A DNA stretch of 11,327 nucleotides, taken from contig JASMFX010000027.1 in assembly GCA_030751555.1 (NCBI GenBank), positions 1-11,327 on the forward strand. The letters are read 5' to 3'. This stretch comes from Candidatus Woesearchaeota archaeon. Its GTDB lineage: Archaea > Nanoarchaeota > Nanoarchaeia > Woesearchaeales > CALCXY01. The notes beneath the pieces were generated by a model. That model worked only from the letters and a program-made list of their open reading frames with translations, searched no databases and was not told where the DNA came from. The stretch's first letter is position 1. Each line of letters starts with the position of its first letter. A program made the position numbers and the translations under genes. Below, one piece after another: positions 1-5,232 of the stretch.

Positions 1-4
1 AAAA

Positions 5-90
5 TGGACCAGCCGGGATTACGAACCCGAACTACAGTTCCGGCTGTAGGCTGCGGAGTAGTAAGGGGATTTCGCAAAGCTCAATCCCCT
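5..90 (-). pseudogene. tRNA-like degenerate element repeating the 3' end of the neighbouring tRNA-Ala
   Basis: Read on the minus strand, this stretch ends in the same acceptor 3' strand and nearly the same T arm as the tRNA at 142-215. Bases 5-29 match 142-165 except for one inserted base at 21, which enlarges the T loop from 7 to 8 nt. Further 5' the match stops. Instead there is a 6-bp hairpin (32-37 with 44-49, 6-nt loop) and an 8-bp hairpin (64-71 with 83-90, 11-nt loop). No sequence upstream can pair with the acceptor strand CUGGUCC, and no 7-nt anticodon loop with U33 is visible, so it is not a canonical tRNA. It may be a decayed tRNA copy, an attachment-site remnant from integration at a tRNA 3' end, or a structured RNA derived from a tRNA. 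The repeat and the hairpins are seen directly; the origin is inferred. Confidence 0.55.
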
Positions 91-92
91 AA

Positions 93-117
93 GCTAAAAA
101 GGAAAAGAAAATTTCCT
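93..117 (-). terminator. T-rich stretch downstream of tRNA-Ala, probable termination region
   Basis: On the minus strand, 25-49 nt past the tRNA 3' end, there are three T-runs, partly inside a weak 6-bp hairpin (100-105 with 112-117). Oligo-T tracts are the usual archaeal termination signal. It would separate the tRNA from the tRNA-like element at 5-90. Weak evidence, by composition only. Confidence 0.3.
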
Positions 118-141
118 ATCAACATCAAGAATACTAATAAA

Positions 142-215
142 TGGACCAGCCGGGATTCGAACCCGGAGACTCACCCAAGCCAAGGGTACATGATACCAGG
201 TTTCACCACTGGCCC
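142..215 (-). tRNA. tRNA-Ala (anticodon GGC)
   Basis: The 74-nt RNA folds into a full cloverleaf. The acceptor stem is GGGCCAG/CUGGUCC with discriminator A. The 4-bp D stem carries a GG-containing loop. The 5-bp anticodon stem is UACCC/GGGUG with loop UUGGCUU, and the T arm is a perfect CCGGG/CCCGG stem with loop UUCGAAU. Anticodon GGC reads GCC/GCU. The third acceptor pair is G3-U70, the classic alanyl-tRNA synthetase identity element, which supports Ala. Two points are odd. Position 37 is U instead of a purine, and the D arm resembles those of archaeal Gly/Pro tRNAs more than the usual Ala arm. CCA is not encoded. A TATA-like box lies about 29 nt upstream. Confidence 0.82.
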
Positions 216-239
216 ATAAGCTGAGAACATTGGAGTTTC

Positions 240-248
240 TATAAAAAA
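240..248 (-). promoter_or_regulatory. TATA-like box for tRNA-Ala
   Basis: The minus strand reads TTTTTTATA, centred about 29 nt before the first tRNA base, the distance expected for an archaeal TATA box with a few leader bases. The same T-run lies just past the TAG stop of the gene ending at 253, so it could also serve as that gene's terminator. Confidence 0.45.
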
Positions 249-252
249 GTAT

Positions 253-1524
253 CTAATTCCTTGAAAGAATATCCTTCTCTATGTCTTGGGAGAGAACTGT
301 TAGATACTGTCGCGACATTACATTCCCATTAGTAATACTATATGAGGTTCTGGAGAGTGGGACAAGATCAAGAGTATCTAGTGAATTTTCTCTGAGGTAA
401 GCAGTATCGGATCTGAATGATTCTTCGCCCTGAATCCAGTTATCTCCTATGTCAAAAATTTCGATGTAGCTGTCCGCAGGATCATGAAAATGCATCCAGC
501 GATGCAATACAGGATCACCATCACCATAGAGGAATCCAGCCATCATGGAGAACCTATTGGAAAGTTCAGGCCTATCTACTAACTCCAACAGATCAAGATA
601 ATAATCTTTTGCTAGTTCAGTTGCGAGATAACATGTCCCTATACCTTTTTCGTGTGCTAATGCCATATCACTCTGAGTGCTAAGTTTTACAGGTTCATCA
701 ATTGCACGAAAATTATGTCTGGAGAGAAAAAAAGCTGCATTGAATAGTGTTTTAGCAACAGATGCAGAATTAACTCCGTTAAACATATCCTTGTTTTTTT
801 CAAAATAATCAAACACATCTTCTACAGCTTTGAGTTGAGATCTGTGATCCCTGGAATATTTCGCAACGGTTTGTTGTTGACCAGTCTGAACGTAGAAAAA
901 GGCTACATGTTTAGCATTATAATCTACAAACCTTCTGGTTTTTAAGAAATCCCCCATCTCTCCATTTATCATCTGAACAAAATTGTCAGGATTGGCTTGG
1001 ATATCTTTAATCCTATCAGACAGAGATGTAGAGTGCTCAAGGATCATTCTTTTTGGAATCCCAGTAGGATCATAATGATGCATCCATTGCTCGTAGGGCC
1101 CAGCAGGATCCATGGTGTTTGCCAATCTGATTTGAGGCATTATTCTCGGCAAAACTACATCCTTCCATTGAAGATTCTCATCCATGTATACACCAAAAGA
1201 GGCCCTTTTCCCAAGAAGATGCTGCAGGAAAAGATCGTTTGATTCTGTATAGGGAAGAACGCATTCTTGTTCTTGGGCTGCTATGCTTATTTGCGGAAGA
1301 AGATGTGGGCCGATAGGTCTTGCATCTAGATTATCAGCTTCAAGAATATCATTGTCAGGAGGTATTGTCGTTGTGACAACAGATCTGGGAACAGGAGGAG
1401 TTCTCTTCGTTGTGTTATGACCCAAAAATGACAAGACCCCCATTCCGATAGTAGCATAAATCATAAATTGCAAAGCGAATGAAAGATTAATTGGATTATT
1501 GCGAAGCATCTTTTTCCTACGCAT
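253..1524 (-). CDS. Membrane-anchored protein with a transglutaminase-like Cys/His/Asp arrangement; function unknown
   Basis: Numbering here counts from an in-frame GTG at 1539. I chose the ATG at 1524 (codon 6); another ATG lies at 1509, and the GTG itself could be a leaderless start. After a basic N-terminus (RRKK) comes one hydrophobic segment at about 18-40, then a Thr/Pro-rich linker at 41-62, so the rest is probably extracytoplasmic. I do not recognise the protein as a whole. In the C-terminal half, GTC (Cys303) begins a helix-like stretch, followed by a GFLYG segment (335-339), HRW (His346) and IFDIGD (Asp363 or Asp366). Order and spacing resemble the Cys-His-Asp core of transglutaminase/papain-fold proteins, where His sits in an HxW motif. 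That assignment is inferred from pattern alone. It has its own TATA box and a T-tract before it, so it is probably transcribed separately from the kinase upstream. Confidence 0.8.
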   Translation of the reverse strand: MRRKKMLRNNPINLSFALQFMIYATIGMGVLSFLGHNTTKRTPPVPRSVVTTTIPPDNDILEADNLDARPIGPHLLPQISIAAQEQECVLPYTESNDLFLQHLLGKRASFGVYMDENLQWKDVVLPRIMPQIRLANTMDPAGPYEQWMHHYDPTGIPKRMILEHSTSLSDRIKDIQANPDNFVQMINGEMGDFLKTRRFVDYNAKHVAFFYVQTGQQQTVAKYSRDHRSQLKAVEDVFDYFEKNKDMFNGVNSASVAKTLFNAAFFLSRHNFRAIDEPVKLSTQSDMALAHEKGIGTCYLATELAKDYYLDLLELVDRPELSNRFSMMAGFLYGDGDPVLHRWMHFHDPADSYIEIFDIGDNWIQGEESFRSDTAYLRENSLDTLDLVPLSRTSYSITNGNVMSRQYLTVLSQDIEKDILSRN

Positions 1525-1560
1525 ATAACCACTACCCACACTAGAAGAAGATTTATTTGG

Positions 1561-1569
1561 TTATAAAAA
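1561..1569 (-). promoter_or_regulatory. TATA box of the membrane-anchored protein gene
   Basis: The minus strand reads TTTTTATAA. Its centre lies about 26 nt before the GTG at 1539 and 41 nt before the ATG at 1524. Transcription would therefore start at or very near 1539, giving a leaderless GTG start or a leader of about 15 nt for the ATG. No convincing Shine-Dalgarno sequence precedes either codon. Confidence 0.5.
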
Positions 1570-1582
1570 GGTATGTGTGATT

Positions 1583-1597
1583 GAAAGAAAAGAAAAT
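1583..1597 (-). terminator. T-rich terminator candidate after the kinase gene
   Basis: On the minus strand, 3 nt past the kinase TAA stop, the sequence is ATTTTCTTTTCTTTC, three T-runs in a row. This fits archaeal oligo-T termination and separates the kinase from the next gene's promoter at 1561-1569. Confidence 0.4.
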
Positions 1598-1599
1598 AG

Positions 1600-2418
1600 T
1601 TATGCTACATCAAGTGCTGCTTCATTATCCTTAGAAAGAGTCTCAACAAACTCATCAATTGGTGGTCTTTTATCAGGGTTATCCTGTATTGCTTGATGAA
1701 TCAATCCACTAACAGATCTCCATGGTGAAGATATTAAAATTATAGGAAGATTTAATCGAGGGGGTATTTTCTTGTAGAACTGCATTGCTCTCTTTCCAAA
1801 TAAGATATCTCCCATAGTCAGGGCAAATCCGTAAACATCCTGTGGAAAATCAGGTTCTTCACCATCGATTATTTCAGGTGCTTCATAGCCTGGCGTTCCT
1901 ACCATTATCCTTCTGGATGCAAAGGTTGGATCTCCTTTTCTTTCAGTGAAACCCAGGTCAACTACTGCACAGGTTGCAAGGCCATCATAAGCAACATTGG
2001 TTGGTTTGACATCTCTATGTACAAATCCTTGTTCATGCATGTAAGCTAAAGCTTTTGCAGTTTGCAGGAGTAGAAGGGAACGTATATCAGGATCCATATG
2101 GTGATGGACATCTTTTAGAGTGGAATAACCAGCATGCCTCGATACCAGGTATGGCTCAAAGCTGAAGCCTTCGATCATCTCTTTTCCACTTACTATGTTA
2201 GGATGATCTAAGAAATTACCAACCATGTATTCTCTCCAGAGATTTTTTATGGATTCTACCTGACCATCCATACCCCCTCCAAACATTGGTGGATTTATGC
2301 CTTTTATTACTTCTGTATTCCCATCAGGGGTTGAGCCCCAGTAGATTGGCTTATCAGGATGTTTATAAGAAATATTATATCCTCCAATGTTCATATTTGA
2401 TACTTTTTTGAGTCTCAT
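1600..2418 (-). CDS. Hanks-type Ser/Thr protein kinase, soluble, kinase domain only
   Basis: The 272-aa product is almost all kinase domain and should transfer phosphate from ATP to protein Ser/Thr; the substrate is unknown. Visible in order: ATP-anchoring Lys39 (EVIK), alphaC Glu63 in a WREY...HPNIV context, catalytic loop HRDVKPTN at 134-141 (Asp136, Lys138, Asn141), Mg-binding Asp154 in DLG (in place of DFG), GTPGYEAPE at 174-182, Asp194 in DVYGF, and Arg251 near the end. Lys in HRDxK points to Ser/Thr specificity. The glycine-rich loop GxGxxG is not recognisable; the N-terminus has only WGSTPDG, so nucleotide clamping may be unusual. There is no membrane segment or sensor domain. The ATG at 2418 is supported by AGGTGG 7 nt upstream. 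The gene is divergent from the ATP synthase operon and followed by a T-rich terminator. Confidence 0.93.
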   Translation of the reverse strand: MRLKKVSNMNIGGYNISYKHPDKPIYWGSTPDGNTEVIKGINPPMFGGGMDGQVESIKNLWREYMVGNFLDHPNIVSGKEMIEGFSFEPYLVSRHAGYSTLKDVHHHMDPDIRSLLLLQTAKALAYMHEQGFVHRDVKPTNVAYDGLATCAVVDLGFTERKGDPTFASRRIMVGTPGYEAPEIIDGEEPDFPQDVYGFALTMGDILFGKRAMQFYKKIPPRLNLPIILISSPWRSVSGLIHQAIQDNPDKRPPIDEFVETLSKDNEAALDVA

Positions 2419-2490
2419 GAGTTATCCACCTAGTAGAAGTTGAATTAGTGTTTTTCTTTTATTGTCTTCATTTGGCAAAACTATACAAAT

Positions 2491-2498
2491 TATATAAA
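2491..2498 (-). promoter_or_regulatory. Proximal TATA box candidate for the kinase gene
   Basis: The minus strand reads TTTATATA. A start about 26 nt downstream would give a leader near 50 nt before the ATG at 2418. The bases just upstream are not a strong purine-rich BRE, so this is the weaker-looking of two candidates, though closer. Confidence 0.4.
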
Positions 2499-2524
2499 AG
2501 GCATATACTAAATGGGTTGGGGGT

Positions 2525-2541
2525 TATTTATAAACCTTTGG
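2525..2541 (-). promoter_or_regulatory. Distal BRE/TATA candidate for the kinase gene
   Basis: The minus strand shows CCAAAGG directly followed by TTTATAAATA, a good BRE plus TATA arrangement. The predicted start is near 2504, giving a leader of about 85 nt for the kinase. The box is nearly palindromic, so it could also be read on the plus strand, but it lies too far from the ATP synthase genes to be their main promoter. Confidence 0.45.
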
Positions 2542-2562
2542 TTTTTAACTGATTTTAGGACT

Positions 2563-2583
2563 TTTGTGGGACAAAACCACAAA
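2563..2583. promoter_or_regulatory. Inverted repeat abutting the ATP synthase TATA box, candidate operator
   Basis: TTTGTGG (2563-2569) and CCACAAA (2577-2583) form a perfect 7-bp inverted repeat around a 7-bp spacer. The right arm occupies the BRE position, one base before the TATA box at 2585-2592. A dimeric regulator bound here would contact or block TFB. The repeat is seen directly; its role is inferred. Confidence 0.4.
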
Positions 2584-2584
2584 G

Positions 2585-2592
2585 TTTATATA
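2585..2592 (+). promoter_or_regulatory. TATA box of the ATP synthase operon
   Basis: TTTATATA preceded by the purine-rich CACAAAG (BRE-like) is the best promoter in the gap upstream of the operon. A start about 26 nt downstream falls near 2615, just before the Shine-Dalgarno of the leader ORF at 2645, leaving about 100 nt of transcript before atpH. Confidence 0.6.
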
Positions 2593-2628
2593 CCAATCCC
2601 AATCCTTAGATTATGTAAGAGATAATAC

Positions 2629-2634
2629 AGGTGA
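2629..2634 (+). promoter_or_regulatory. Shine-Dalgarno of the 22-codon leader ORF
   Basis: AGGTGA lies 10 nt before the ATG at 2645. It has the same core as the site before atpA and part of the full GGAGGTGA before atpK, so this short ORF has a ribosome binding site as good as those of the real operon genes. Confidence 0.5.
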
Positions 2635-2644
2635 AATATACGCA

Positions 2645-2713
2645 ATGAATAAAAGATTAAAAAAGGAGATTCATTTTCTGAGTAAATCTGCTTCAATCAT
2701 ATTGCGGAAGTGA
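2645..2713 (+). CDS. Short leader ORF (22 codons) opening the ATP synthase operon
   Basis: An ATG with AGGTGA 10 nt upstream opens 22 codons beginning MNKRLKKE and ending IILRK, then TGA. It lies between the predicted transcription start (about 2615) and atpH, in a different frame from atpH. Its stop is embedded in GGAAGTGA, the Shine-Dalgarno of atpH at 2706-2713, with the atpH ATG only 5 nt further on. A ribosome finishing here would be placed directly at atpH, as expected for translational coupling. The peptide is strongly basic with a short hydrophobic core, and I recognise no family. It may be a regulatory leader peptide, a small membrane-associated protein, or chance. The sequence arrangement is seen; translation is inferred. 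Confidence 0.45.
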   Translation: MNKRLKKEIHFLSKSASIILRK

Positions 2714-2718
2714 ACAAT

Positions 2719-3039
2719 ATGACAGAAGTAGTTAAAGAGATTCTTAAGGTTGAGCGGAAAGCTCAAGAGGTTCTTCAAGAGGCTGAGAAGAAAAAGGCTA
2801 AAATCATAGCTGAAGCCAAAGAAAAAGCAGTTGCTGAGCTTAATCAGAAGAAAAAGGAGAGCGATGCTAAGATCAATAATGAGACTCAGAGTCATCTACA
2901 GGAAATTGAAAAGAAGAAAAAAGAGATCCAGGAGAGATATTCAAAGCAAGTTGATCAGGTTGAGATCAAGTCTGAGAAAAACATCAAAAAAGGCGTTGAT
3001 TTATTGCTTAAACACATTCTCGAGGGGGATAAAGAATGA
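2719..3039 (+). CDS. atpH: A-type ATP synthase subunit H (peripheral stalk)
   Basis: This 106-aa protein is nearly all charged heptad helix (repeated EKKK/AEAK segments across about residues 10-95), as in subunit H (G-type in V-ATPases). Subunit H pairs with E to form the right-handed coiled-coil stator linking the A3B3 head to subunit I. The family has little motif conservation, so the call rests on length, coiled-coil composition and first position in an H-I-K-E-C-F-A-B-D operon. I chose the ATG at 2719 over the in-frame GTG at 2710, because GGAAGTGA at 2706-2713 is a good Shine-Dalgarno for the ATG and overlaps the GTG. The stop overlaps the atpI start as ATGA. Confidence 0.85.
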   Translation: MTEVVKEILKVERKAQEVLQEAEKKKAKIIAEAKEKAVAELNQKKKESDAKINNETQSHLQEIEKKKKEIQERYSKQVDQVEIKSEKNIKKGVDLLLKHILEGDKE

Positions 3040-5000
3040 TTACCCCTGAGAAGATGTCAAAGCTGCGAATAATTGTTCCAAAAAGCGCTGGTTACAAAAT
3101 TATCAATAAATTGTATAATCTTGAATTATTGCATATCAAGCCTTATGAAGAAGGAAAGATTCAAGGGGTTGAGTCAGGCAAGCCACTATTAGAGGCTGAA
3201 GAACTTTCCAAGGCTCTGCTTACTGTTCGAGCATTAAAAACAATCATGGAATTAGAGAAAAAATCTGATCCAATGGATAGTGAATCACTAACTCCAGAGC
3301 AGTTTACCAAAATTCAGGATTCTATTCAAAAGATACATGATCAGTATTCAACTTTGGAGAAACGCAAAAAACAGGAAAAAAAGCAAGTTTCCAGCTTAAC
3401 AACCAAGGTAAAGATACTTAAAACACTGCAAAATCTGGGAATTGATAATGAAGAGCTTAGCAGTTTATCTCTAGTTACTAATCATATTGGAAGAGTAAAG
3501 CAGGAACAGGATTTACAAGCGTTAAAGAATATTAAAGGCGCTGTTATTAAAGAAGTGAATCTTGGCGAGGATGTTCTTATTGTTTTATTTAGCAAGAAAA
3601 ACCAACTGTCTAAGATAGAGTCAATACTAAAGGATGTGGGGTTCCGATCTTTGGATTTAGAAGAGATTGCAGCTCTTGATCTCAAAAAAATAGTTGAGGA
3701 TTTAGAGCAGGAAAAGGTTGCTTTTCAGAATACATCCAAAAAAATCATGGAGATTACTCAGAAAAACACCCAATTTCTTATTAAGCATGAAACTCTCTTA
3801 GAAGAAGAGATAAAAAAAGCAGAGTTGCCATTGCAATTTGCAACCACAAAAGAGTCTCTCATAGCTACTGGCTATGTTCCTGAGAAGAATCTAGCTAAAA
3901 TCAAGGAATCACTGATCAATGTTACTCAGGGAGCAGTTGTTTTTGAGGAGCTGGAAAAAGGGCATCATGAGAATGTTCCTGTAAAGCTTGACAATCCAAA
4001 CCCTATCAAAAGCTTTGAGGTTCTTACAAGATTATATGAACTGCCCCAGCATATTGAGGCTGATCCTAGCATTTTGCTCTTTTTGACATTTCCCTTATTT
4101 TTTGGAATTATGTTAGGAGATGTGGGATATGGTATAATCACATTATTATTATTTTTGTTCATCAAGAAAAAGGTGCCAAGCACCAAGGATTTTATGAATG
4201 TATTAGTTATAGCGAGTATTATTACGATTATTTTTGGAGGGGTATATGGCGAGTATCTCGGTTTTGAACATGTTAGTGTTGAGACTGGAGAAAAACTTTG
4301 TAATGTTGGCTTATGTCTTCACAAAGAAATATTGGAAAGTCATGGTATGGAGCATGTTGTCTATGATTTTCCTCGATTACTTAATAGAGGGCACAGTCAT
4401 GTGAATATTATGGGTTATGAGATCCTCACAGTTTTAATTATGGGAGTCATTATTGGATTTTTCCATCTTAATTTTGGATTGCTTATTGGGTTCTACAATA
4501 TTTGGAGGGCCCATGGGTTATGGCATGCTTTTCTAGAGAAAATAAGCTGGATGGTTATGCAGACAGGGGTCATACTCATAGTTCTGACTATGCTTGGCAT
4601 GGTTAGATTACGCATGTGGGTAGGTATTGGGATTTTTGCAATAAGCATTGTATTGCTCTATATGGGCGAGGGTGCTAAAGGAATTATCGAGTTACCTGCT
4701 ATCTTCAGCAATATGCTGAGCTATATGCGTTTAGGAGCAGTTGGTCTAGCTTCTCTTGGATTGGCTGTTGTTGTAAATGAGAATCTAGCTAAACCTTTTA
4801 TTGAGATGGGTGGATTTTACATTATTATCGCGATCATAGTCATGATTATTGGACATACAGTAAACATAGGACTTGGTGTGCTTGGACCTTTTCTCCACGC
4901 AATCAGGTTACATTATGTAGAGTTTTTCTCCAAATTTTTTCATGGAGGAGGACAAGAATACAAGCCCTTTGGGGTTAAAACAGCTATTGGAGGTGAATAA
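3036..5000 (+). CDS. atpI: A-type ATP synthase subunit I (a-type membrane stator)
   Basis: Subunit I provides the two ion half-channels next to the K ring and anchors the peripheral stalks. At 654 aa it has normal family length. Residues 1 to about 340 form the cytoplasmic, coiled-coil-rich arm. The membrane half begins with a segment containing LGDVGYG near 358 and runs through about eight hydrophobic stretches to residue 640. The essential arginine is Arg565 in SYMRLGAVGLA, the position that releases ions from the ring carboxylate. The C-terminal LHYVEFFSKFF motif is also typical. A loop between membrane segments (about 415-460) carries two Cys and several His, not obviously conserved. GAGGGGG 8 nt upstream supports the ATG at 3036, which overlaps the atpH stop. 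The last codons hold the atpK ribosome binding site. Confidence 0.97.
   Translation: MITPEKMSKLRIIVPKSAGYKIINKLYNLELLHIKPYEEGKIQGVESGKPLLEAEELSKALLTVRALKTIMELEKKSDPMDSESLTPEQFTKIQDSIQKIHDQYSTLEKRKKQEKKQVSSLTTKVKILKTLQNLGIDNEELSSLSLVTNHIGRVKQEQDLQALKNIKGAVIKEVNLGEDVLIVLFSKKNQLSKIESILKDVGFRSLDLEEIAALDLKKIVEDLEQEKVAFQNTSKKIMEITQKNTQFLIKHETLLEEEIKKAELPLQFATTKESLIATGYVPEKNLAKIKESLINVTQGAVVFEELEKGHHENVPVKLDNPNPIKSFEVLTRLYELPQHIEADPSILLFLTFPLFFGIMLGDVGYGIITLLLFLFIKKKVPSTKDFMNVLVIASIITIIFGGVYGEYLGFEHVSVETGEKLCNVGLCLHKEILESHGMEHVVYDFPRLLNRGHSHVNIMGYEILTVLIMGVIIGFFHLNFGLLIGFYNIWRAHGLWHAFLEKISWMVMQTGVILIVLTMLGMVRLRMWVGIGIFAISIVLLYMGEGAKGIIELPAIFSNMLSYMRLGAVGLASLGLAVVVNENLAKPFIEMGGFYIIIAIIVMIIGHTVNIGLGVLGPFLHAIRLHYVEFFSKFFHGGGQEYKPFGVKTAIGGE
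4989..4996 (+). promoter_or_regulatory. Full-length Shine-Dalgarno of atpK inside the atpI 3' end
   Basis: GGAGGTGA is a perfect 8-nt match to the consensus anti-16S sequence, 7 nt before the atpK ATG. It is written in the last Gly-Gly-Glu codons of atpI. It is the strongest such site in the operon, fitting the many K copies needed per complex. Confidence 0.7.
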
Positions 5001-5003
5001 ACA

Positions 5004-5231
5004 ATGGCAGGAATGGAAACAGCTATAATTGGAATGGCAGCGGCAGTTGCTCTTGGATCTAGTGCTTTAGCAGCAGCTTGGGCAGAGACAAGAATTGGTG
5101 TTGCTGCAGTAGGAGCAATGGCTGAAAAAGAAGAACTATTCGGTAAAGGTTTAATCCTTACGGTTATCCCTGAAACAATAGTTATCTTTGGTTTAGTAGT
5201 TGCAATTCTAATAATTGGAATGGCAGGCTAA
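5004..5231 (+). CDS. atpK: A-type ATP synthase subunit K (c-ring proteolipid, two-helix form)
   Basis: A 75-aa protein with two hydrophobic helices (about 6-40 and 48-73) joined by a short polar loop with KEELFGKG, the single-hairpin 8-kDa type. Several copies form the rotor ring that turns against subunit I. The ion-carrying carboxylate is Glu57 in VIPETIVIFGL. In helix 1, WAETRIG places a second acidic residue (Glu28) where related rings often carry Gln (WAQxxIG) as an ion ligand. That comparison is from memory of the family, so whether the ring carries protons or sodium cannot be settled here. Each hairpin has its own carboxylate; there is no duplication. It lies 3 nt after atpI and 1 nt before atpE. 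Confidence 0.96.
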   Translation: MAGMETAIIGMAAAVALGSSALAAAWAETRIGVAAVGAMAEKEELFGKGLILTVIPETIVIFGLVVAILIIGMAG

Positions 5232-5232
5232 G

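Noticed and set aside
5..80. A second functional tRNA
   Set aside because: No 5' acceptor strand can pair with CUGGUCC, the T loop has 8 nt, and no standard 7-nt anticodon loop is found, so a canonical tRNA is not supported.
142..215. Reading the tRNA as Pro(UGG) by shifting the anticodon loop one base
   Set aside because: The shifted stem would contain mismatches at two of five pairs. The GGC reading gives five pairs and agrees with G3-U70.
4..219. 71-codon plus-strand ORF across the tRNA region
   Set aside because: It runs antisense through the tRNA and the tRNA-like element. Its composition follows those RNAs, and it has no ribosome binding site or promoter.
2710..2718. GTG at 2710 as the atpH start
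   Set aside because: It overlaps the Shine-Dalgarno that properly serves the ATG at 2719, and has none of its own at a usable distance.
2671..2895. 74-codon minus-strand hydrophobic ORF opposite atpH
   Set aside because: It is the complement of the Lys/Glu-rich atpH coding sequence. The Leu/Phe richness is a direct shadow of AAG/GAA codons.
5215..5232. TTG at 5215 as the atpE start
   Set aside because: It would overlap the end of atpK and add residues that look like the shifted atpK frame. The ATG at 5233 follows the atpK stop directly.
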